Shown here: positions 57,091 to 64,000 of the stretch, piece by piece | Position numbering within the stretch: the first letter of the stretch is position 1 | Layout of the letters: the number at the start of each line of letters is the position of its first letter | DNA from: Astragalus membranaceus | Taxonomy: Eukaryota; Streptophyta; Magnoliopsida; Fabales; Fabaceae | NCBI GenBank assembly: GCA_039519185.1 | Contig: CM076849.1 | Location: 58,477,087-58,541,086, forward strand | Length of the DNA stretch: 64,000 nt | Reading direction: 5' to 3' | Made by a program: the position numbers and the translations under genes | Notes under the pieces: model-generated | The model's database searches: none | What the model was told of the DNA's origin: nothing | The model's input: the letters and a program-made list of their open reading frames with translations, nothing else

Positions 57091-58218
57091 ATATGCATCC
57101 CCGTTGACAATAAGAATTACATTGATTCATAATAATGTATTTGGACATTAGAGATAAAATATGCATCCCCGTTGACCCTCTCATTTGCATCCTCGTTGGC
57201 CCTGTTGGCGCTCTCATTATGACAAAAAAGCTGGAAAAAAAATTATGAAAAAACTTTTTTTAAAAAAAAAACAATTTAAAAAGAAAAATAATTAAAATTG
57301 ACACGCGGGTGATACTGTATTTGTTCTAATTTCCTATGAAATTATAAATACGTTAAAGTTGCAAAATATAATAAAAAAAGGGAAAAACTTGAAAAAATGC
57401 TATATTTTCAAATTTATTAAAATAGTTGTGTTTGAAAAACTTTAAAAAATGTTGGTATTTCTTATAATGTTAATAATGGAGTAAAAATAAAGAAAAATGA
57501 AAATGAGATTTTAGGTAAAATATGCATCCTCGCTGGCTCTCCCGTTTGCATCTCGTTGGCCCTCTCGTTCGCCCTCCCGTTGCCACTCCTGTTGGCATTT
57601 TGCTCATTTTTAGTAATTATAAAATAGTAATTTGGTAACTTTTTGTAGTGATTAAATTGATCGAGTAGTTTTAATAGAGAGATTAATTTGGTAATTTTAG
57701 TAGTTTTAATAGAGAGATTATAACAAATAATAAATTTTAGATTATTTAAATTTTGAGTATAATATGAATATAATAATTTAGTTTTTTTGATAATTTAGTT
57801 TATTGGAATTTTTTTTAAAACTTTGTTAAAAGTATGGGTTTTTTTGACAATATTTTTTTGACAAAAGGTTTTTTTTGACAATTAGTGGAGGTTAAATTTA
57901 TTGATTTTAGTAGTTTGAGTAAATTAGAAAAATAAATAAAAAAAATTATTTTTTTAAAATAGTTGTGTTGGAAAAAGTCTAAAAAAAGTCGGTACTCTCG
58001 TTGGCGCTTTCGTTGGCACTGTCGTTGGCACTCATGTTGGCAGTCCCGTTGGAAAAAAAAGGATGAAAAAAGGACTTTTTTAAAAAACACATTTTAAAAT
58101 ATTAATTTAATAATATTTTTAAAATTATGAATAAAGACTTTTTAAAAAAAAGGTTATAAGAAATTTTTTTTGGGTAAACCCGGGTATCCTCCACAACGAC
58201 TGTGGAGACTAATCGCTC

Positions 58219-58462
58219 GAGGTACTGGAGTTCATTTAAGGGCTGACCTCTCCTAAGCAATGTCTCTCCATACACACCGGGCAGAGCCAACGAGAATGCA
58301 AACGGGAGAGCCAACGAGGATGCAAACAGTTTTTAAATTTTTTTCTTATACACACCGTTTGCACAAATGGAGTAAAAATAATGAAAAATGAAAATGAGAT
58401 TTTAAGGTACTGGAGTTTATTTAAGGGCTGACCTCTCCCAAGCGATGGCTCTCCATACACAC
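58219..58462. repeat. two direct copies of a 57-bp segment (TTAAGGGCTGACCTCTCC)
   Basis: Copies at 58219-58276 and 58405-58462 share GGTACTGGAGTT, TTAAGGGCTGACCTCTCC and CTCTCCATACACAC with a few substitutions. Confidence 0.9.
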
Positions 58463-58545
58463 CTAAAATCTCATTTTCATTTTTCATTTTCATTATTTTT
58501 ACTCCATTTGTGCAAACGGTGTGTATAAGAAAAAAATTTAAAAAC
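58327..58545. repeat. inverted repeat, arms about 77 bp
   Basis: AGTTTTTAAATTTTTTTCTT to GAGATTTTA at 58327-58404 is mirrored at 58464-58545 with a 6-bp indel, around a loop of about 60 bp that contains the second 57-bp direct repeat. Confidence 0.9.
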
Positions 58546-58600
58546 TATTTGCATACTCGTTGGCTCTCCCGTTTGCATCCTCGTTGGCTTACCCTTTGTG

Positions 58601-59149
58601 CAACACCCACTTGGTTATAAGAAAAAAATTTAAAAACTGTTTTAATATTTTTTTAAAAAATAAACAATTTTTTTTTTATAAAAAAACAATTTAAGAAAAA
58701 AAAAGAAAACAGTTTTAAAATTTAAAAAAAAAACACCGATTTTTCTGAAAAAGCGCTGCTTTTTCTGGAAAAGCGCTGCAGATTCTGTTTTTTTTGCTTT
58801 TCTTTGTCCTGTAGCGCCAAAATGACTAAAATCCCCCAAATTTTGAACAGGTGGCAAACTCAGGAGATGTCTAATATGGACATTTTGCTTGCATTTGATT
58901 TTATTATATTGAGTTTGATATCATATTTTTTAAATTTTCCTAACACTCTTTATCAATTGACTGAGAATTTTTTTTTGAAAAATCTAATGTTTGTAGAATT
59001 TATTTTAGTCGAATCGAATGTAACATGATTTTTTGGTTGGATGTATTTACAGGAAAAAGTGATTTTTACAAATTTGTATTGTTTGATTCAAATCGCTTTT
59101 GGGTACAAAATAAACCATCTTAAAAAAAACGTTGTCTCTTTTTCTGACC
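58601..59149. other. A/T-rich sequence, nothing recognised
   Basis: Long poly-A and poly-T stretches dominate. Small frames here are not supported by any motif. Confidence 0.4.
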
Positions 59150-59573
59150 TAGCGACACTAATTGTATGTTTAGAAGGCATGAAAGTTGGAGGAATGAAAG
59201 ATTTTTGCGAAATGTGCTTCCATTGTTTGTTTGTAAAATAAGAGGGAGGAAATAAACTTGAAATATGGGTCCCATGGCAAAAAGTGTTTCCTTCCAAAAT
59301 GAAAAGAAAGTATGGGAAAGCAATTTTATAGTTAAAAGACATAAATAGCCTTATGTTACATAAGAGCATTTTTTATTTATGCATGCACTCCATAAGGGTA
59401 TTTGTGCCATTTAAGAAATATATCACTTTCTTTCATTTCACTTTCCATTCACTTTTACCTCTACCAAACAACTTAACAATCATCTCACTTTCTACTCGCT
59501 TTTATTCCTTCAACAATCTTTCCTCTTATTTTCTTTCTTTCAACTTTCTCTTTTCATCCAAACATAGCCTAAT
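59150..59573. mobile_element. possible MITE with TATGTTTGGATG-like ends
   Basis: CTAATTGTATGTTTAGAAGG at 59157 is roughly mirrored by ATCCAAACATAGCCTAATGG at 59557-59576, with GGAATGAAAG and CTTTCATTTC-type subterminal mirror words. The target duplication is unclear. Confidence 0.4.
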
Positions 59574-59739
59574 GGTAGAAATGCGGGAACTCAAACACAC
59601 CCGAGAGAAAAAGTGCAGCACATATGGGAAAATCACTTCTATTAACAGCAAACGTGCGTCTATGGTATTTCAACGTGTTATCAACGTGGTATTGCAACGT
59701 GGTAGAAATGCGGGAACTCAAACACATCTGAGAGCAAAA
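59574..59739. repeat. duplicated 39-bp segment 127 bp apart
   Basis: GGTAGAAATGCGGGAACTCA followed by AACACA(CC/TC)(C/T)GAGAG appears at 59574 and 59701. The spacer holds two TCAACGTG/GCAACGTGG words. Confidence 0.85.
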
Positions 59740-59985
59740 TTGTCTTCTTTTCTTATTGGAGGAAGTTGGCAACATTTAAACAACTTCTCGTTTTTTTTTG
59801 AGAAATGAAAAACATGACATGGTGGAAATTTAGTAACTCCTTTACTGGAGTTTTTTTCAATGATAAATGTTAATACTTGGTAAGATTTATTAGAAATATA
59901 AGTGGGTTGGAGTTGAATTCACTCCCTCCTTGTCACCCACTTTTTAATTACTCTCTTATCTAAACCAGCAAGCCAACCTTATAAG

Positions 59986-61321
59986 CCCTTACAAAAAAAT
60001 GTCTTATTAGCGACGGATTTTTAGCGAGGGAACCAAAATCCGTCGCTAATGTTTAAGTAGCGACGGATTTTAGCGAGGGAATCAAAACCCGTCGCTAATA
60101 ATGACGAATGCGCGCTTTTCTTAATAAAAAATTTAAATTCCGTCGCTAAATTTAAAATCCGTCGCCAAAATTCCGTCGCTAATTCCTTGGAAATTGCACC
60201 AATTCTGAATCCATCGCTAAGGCACTAATCCGTCGCTAATGGTCCGTCGCTAATGCTGACGTGACCGTTGCGCAGACATTGGAATGCGTAAAATTCTGAA
60301 TCCGTCGCTAATTTGAATTTCCATCGCTATATTTCCGTCGCTAATTCTAATTTTTTTATTAAACCGAATCCTCCTCACTTCTTCTCTCTTATCTTATTCT
60401 TTTCTTTTCTCACACTTCACTCTCTTTCTCCCTTACGCTCCTCTCTCTCTACCCAAACCCACCCCACACCACCACACCACCACACCACCACCCTACTCTT
60501 CTCTCTCTCTTCCCATATTTCACCTCCACCACCACTACCACCACAAAATTAATTTCCACCCTCACTCCTCTCTTTAACCATACCCCTCTCTCTCTCTAAC
60601 CCTCTCTCTTTATACACAAACTCCTTCCCATATTTCACCACCACCACCAGCACCACCACAAAATTAACTTCCACCCTCACTCCTCTTTTTAACCATACCC
60701 CCCTCTCTCTCTATACTCCTTCCCATATTTCACCACCACCACCACCACAAAATTAACTTCCACCCTCACTCCTCTCTCTAACCATACCCCTCTCTCTCTC
60801 TCTCTCTAACCGTCTCTCTCTCTCTCTACACAAACTCATCCCCATATTTCACCTCTACCACCACCACCACCACCACCACCACCACCATATTTCACAATAA
60901 TTTTATAATAATTTTATAACAAAATTATAACAAAATTATAATTTAATAATATTATAACAATAATTTTATAATATATCGAATATTAAAAATATATATTATA
61001 ATAATTTTATAATTATTATAATGATATTATAATATTAAAAAAAATCACGAATTACGAGGTCATTAGCGACGGAAAATCCGTCGCTAATTTTAAGCGGGAT
61101 TTCAAAAAAACACGGATTACGAGGTGATTAGCGACGGAAGTTCCCTCGCTAAATTCCCTCGCTAACTTCCGTCGCTAACTTCCGTCGCTAACCAGTAGCG
61201 AGGCCCTTTTTAGCGAGGGATTTGTTCCGTCGCTAATTCCCTCGCTAAGGCACATTAGCGACGGATTTTTGGTCATTAGCGACGGAAAAATCCGTCGCTT
61301 ATACTACTTTTTTTTGTAGTG
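59986..61321. mobile_element. non-autonomous CACTA-like element III (about 1336 bp)
   Basis: The right end, TTTTTTTTGTAGTG, is a good CACTA terminus. The left end reads CCTTACAAAAAAATG, a mutated CACTACAAAA. Both subterminal regions are full of TAGCGACGGA / TCCGTCGCTAA words in both orientations. The middle is CT- and CCA-rich, then TTATAATA-rich, with no gene. The 3-bp flanks (AGC and GTA) do not match, so the insertion is old or rearranged. Confidence 0.8.
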
Positions 61322-61420
61322 GTATGTGAATTAAGTTCACATATATGCATAATATATTTTTGAATGCATGTGAACTGAGTTCACACAAACATACGTGAAT
61401 TGAGTTTACATACATGCATA
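61322..61420. repeat. tandem GTGAATTGAGTTCACATA-like words
   Basis: Four imperfect copies of a partly palindromic unit (GTGAACTGAGTTCAC, GTGAATTGAGTTTACATAC) with ATGCAT spacers. Confidence 0.75.
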
Positions 61421-61659
61421 GCTTAGTCGCATATCCCTTATATTTTGAAGAAAAATATGCATAACGAAGGGTTGTGCGCTCTGTGCGACGAAGAGGGAAA
61501 TGTTCTACGCATGAGAGAGAGTGGTGTTGTGTATAGAGAAAGGGAGGAAGGGGTGGGTTGAAGAAGGGGAGTGAAGAGATTGATTGAAGGAAGAGGAAGA
61601 AAGTTGGTAATTTTTAAAAATTGAAGTTTAACTAGAAGATATTTTTGTCGATTCATAAA

Positions 61660-62735
61660 AACTGAATACCCAATTTCGTTCATGACAAAAATTTTGATGC
61701 TCAATTTGGTTTCCGAGAATTATTAATATCAAAGTTAGAGGCATTTACAACTAGAAGATGTTAGTCCTTCTATTAGATTCCGTTGATACCGAGTCATTTG
61801 AGTGTTGACATGTCAAACTAAAAGTTAGTTTGATGATTTGGCCATTAGTGTCACTTATGTGGTCATATCATTGAGTCAAATTTTAAGGGACCCATTTAGG
61901 TCCCCGACATTTCTAATTTTGAGTCAATTTTATCCCTCGTGCTTGACTTATATTGACCTCATCTTCTTCACCATTTGAAACCCAACCCCCCATTTTTTAA
62001 GCTCCATTTGATTAAATCAGAGGAACTAGCACCACCAGCTTTAATTTCGTGTGTTTTTGCAAAAATTTCATATGAGCAACATTGAGTCCTCTTCATCCAG
62101 TTATGAGGGTTCCGTTTCTGCAACTTCTCAATACCTTCAAAGTGTGCAAGCTACTTGGAGGGATCCACCAAAAAGAATAAATTGTATAAAATGAAGTGGT
62201 CTTAGGTGTTGTTGCGAGAAGACAACCGTTGTGTACATTGCCAAGACATAGGTTAACATGAATAGATAATTTTATGGGTATTCCTTTTTTTAAGGTAATG
62301 GGTGTCTTTAAAGTAATTCACTTCATGTTGGAGAAGCTAACATGACCTTATAAGTTTGAGTTTCCGGTATTTGCGTTGGAGAAGCTACGGGAAGCAAAAG
62401 GAACTTGGAGAATTTCTGGTTTTTTTTCTGGGAGTGAAAAGTTAACGTTGCTAATGGTTTCTGGGAGGGACTATAGTGTCCTCCTTTAATATTGTATGCA
62501 ATAATAGTACTCATATGGCTTCTTAAAACAAGTAGAGATGAAAATAATGGGACACATGGGAAAAAGTTCATACCAACTCAGCACGAAAATAGAACTAACA
62601 GAAGACTATCAAAGGGACTAAGGTGTGTCTTGTTTGTAAATGTCAATAACTAATTTTGATATTAATTATTCTCGAAGATCAAATTAAGCACCGAAATTTT
62701 TATCCGGACCAAATTATGCATTCACTCATTCATAA
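61660..62735. mobile_element. element with terminal inverted repeats of about 110 bp
   Basis: 61672-61780 (CAATTTCGTTCATGAC, AATTTTGATGCTCAATTTGG, GAGAATTATTAATATCAAAG) is mirrored at 62620-62735 (ATATTAATTATTCTCGAAG, TTAAGCACCGAAATTTTTAT). The interior has no supported coding sequence. Precise ends and target duplications are unresolved; it is probably a non-autonomous DNA element. Confidence 0.6.
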
Positions 62736-62867
62736 AGATGAGAATAAAGGAGGTGTTAATAGCTCCTTCCTAAACTGAACATACATTTATACAAAGCACA
62801 AGACAATTTTTGTTCTCCGTAATTCTTTATTCCCTTTAATAAAGAACACAATTAAATACTAGCTTTT

Positions 62868-63222
62868 TGTTGGAGTTGATTGGAATTGAGAATCTTGAAG
62901 AAGTCTTATATTGCCTATTTTTTGAAGAAAGAGAGGATATATATATATATATATATGCTCAAGTTTTTCTTTATAAAATACACAAGTAAAAAACACTTTA
63001 AGTTTGTATTTAACTATTTCTCTCTCTTATTCTCCTGTCTTAGAGTGTTATGAGGTGTAATTAAATATTTACTTTGGAGAGTGTAGGTGTACTAGGGTTA
63101 TTGAGTGTTTGAGAGAAATCTATATGTAAATGGTTTGTGGCTTTTTGCACGTTTTGAAGTTTGTAAAGTTAAATTCTCGTATTTCAATTAAGGTTATTTT
63201 ATTTCTCTTGTTTTTCTCAACA
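62868..63222 (+). mobile_element. candidate solo LTR (355 bp), TGTTG...CAACA
   Basis: The ends are TGTTGGAG and TTCTCAACA. They are flanked by CTTTT (62863-62867) and CTTTC (63223-63227), a one-mismatch 5-bp duplication. No internal domains follow. An inner TA run (62938-62956) and the text after it recur at 63860-64000. Confidence 0.5.
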
Positions 63223-63227
63223 CTTTC

Positions 63228-63859
63228 AAAGATATCGCGTTTCACACAAGCCTTGAAAAGTACGAGAAGTAAATAACCAGCAATTAAAGGAACTTGGAAC
63301 CTATACTAATAGTCTGATACTATATTGTTTATGGTCACGTATCCAGAAATTTCTATTATCGGGGGCAAAAAAATAGCCTATAATATTTTCTCAAAAAAAT
63401 ATTGTAAGTTTTTACAATATAGATAATTTTACTACACAAAAAATCATAAAATACCTACATTTCTATAAATTATATAGCTACAGGTAAAATTAGTGTCAAC
63501 TTATCCTCTTTTTTTTTTGGCAAAAGAAGGAAAGAAGCCTCATTAAAACCTTCTGATGTTAAAAAAAATATCGAGAAGGAAAATGAGTACTTCCCCTGAT
63601 TTTATTCAAAAAAAGAGAAAAAAGAGAAAAAAGAAAGAAGACAGAAGAGAGGCCAAGGGGGGACTAGACCAAAACTCTTGGCAAGAATAGAAACTAATGT
63701 CAAAGCATAGACGGTCCTAACCAGAAGACCCCCTAGAACAATCTATCCTAAAGAAAAATAATAAGACAGTTTAAATGACTAAAATACAAAACCAGATCAA
63801 AAGGAGACAGAAAATTTGTTTTTGAACGAGTATTATATCTTTTTTTTTATTTCTTGTAA
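63228..63859. other. A/G-rich sequence, nothing recognised
   Basis: The purine-rich stretch 63570-63660 and the rest show no supported frame. Confidence 0.4.
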
Positions 63860-64000
63860 ATGCCTAATTTTTTGAAGAAAGAGGGGATATATATATATAT
63901 ATATATATATATGCTCAAGTTCTTCTTTATAAAATACACAGGTAAAAAACACTTTAAGTTTGTATTTAACTATTTCTCTCTCTTATTCTCCTGTCTTAGA
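63855..64000. repeat. second copy of the 62913-63042 segment, cut by the window end
   Basis: TTTTTTGAAGAAAGAGGGGAT, (AT)n, ATGCTCAAGTTCTTCTTTAT and ATTCTCCTGTCTTAGA match 62913-63042 with few differences. The left part of the LTR candidate is missing here. Confidence 0.9.

Larger units (their letters stand above)
57091..58600. repeat. complex repeat field with dispersed CGTTGGC words
   Basis: Words such as GCATCCCCGTTGAC, CCTCGTTGGCCCT, GTCGTTGGCACT and the reverse complement GCCAACGAG recur more than fifteen times between 57100 and 58590, separated by A/T-rich text. The segment AATGGAGTAAAAATAA then AAAATGAGATTTTA occurs at 57477 and 58367 and inverted at 58464. No coding frame is supported. 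Confidence 0.75.

Overview
The window is plant nuclear DNA, most likely from a papilionoid legume. It is AT-rich and dense with nested transposable elements. It holds one recognisable host gene with introns, an ARGONAUTE7 (AGO7) homologue at 31569-36183 on the + strand. The legume assignment rests on my recollection of AGO7, plant-mobile-domain and retrotransposon families; no search was run.

Layout. 1-15533 is a stack of retroelements. It starts with the 3' end of a Ty3/gypsy Tat-type element (integrase remnant, polypurine tract, LTR 2712-4879) inserted into a pararetrovirus-like coat/gag-like sequence. Next comes a truncated Ty1/copia SIRE-type element (LTR 5543-7260, PBS, gag, protease, integrase; RT missing), then a second pararetrovirus-like copy split by a 2.2-kb solo LTR (12839-15076). 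15534-17293 is microsatellites and a foldback element. 17303-21237 is a Mutator-like element (MULE) carrying a decayed plant-mobile-domain gene and containing a non-autonomous CACTA element. 22270-23044 holds a Cassandra-like 5S-derived LTR fragment and a tRNA-derived SINE. 24317-26693 is a second solo LTR of the 12839 family, in opposite orientation. 27107-28884 is a MULE derivative with 9-bp target duplications.

28894-36183 is the AGO7 locus. A non-autonomous MULE-like element sits 168 bp upstream of the ATG and a SINE lies in intron 2. Exon 2 carries one extra base that breaks the reading frame between the PAZ and MID regions. This could be a real mutation or an assembly error. AGO7 normally binds miR390, triggers TAS3 tasiRNA production and so affects leaf and leaflet patterning.

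38117-54361 is the most structured repeat region. A Tekay-type chromovirus lies on the minus strand, with its 3' LTR at 41150-47996. That LTR contains a 4.76-kb CACTA element which has captured intron-bearing fragments of NADH-cytochrome b5 reductase and NAD-dependent glycerol-3-phosphate dehydrogenase genes. The flank plus LTR is repeated at 51890-54361 as a solo LTR with the same target duplication and an empty CACTA site. This indicates either a tandem duplication or two haplotypes joined in the assembly.

54362-64000 is further repeats: a second copy of the AGO7-upstream element (55622-56446), a region of inverted and direct repeats (57100-58590), a third CACTA-like element (59986-61321), a TIR element, and a candidate solo LTR whose middle recurs at the window end. 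No tRNA, rRNA or CRISPR genes were recognised apart from the RNA-derived retroelements.
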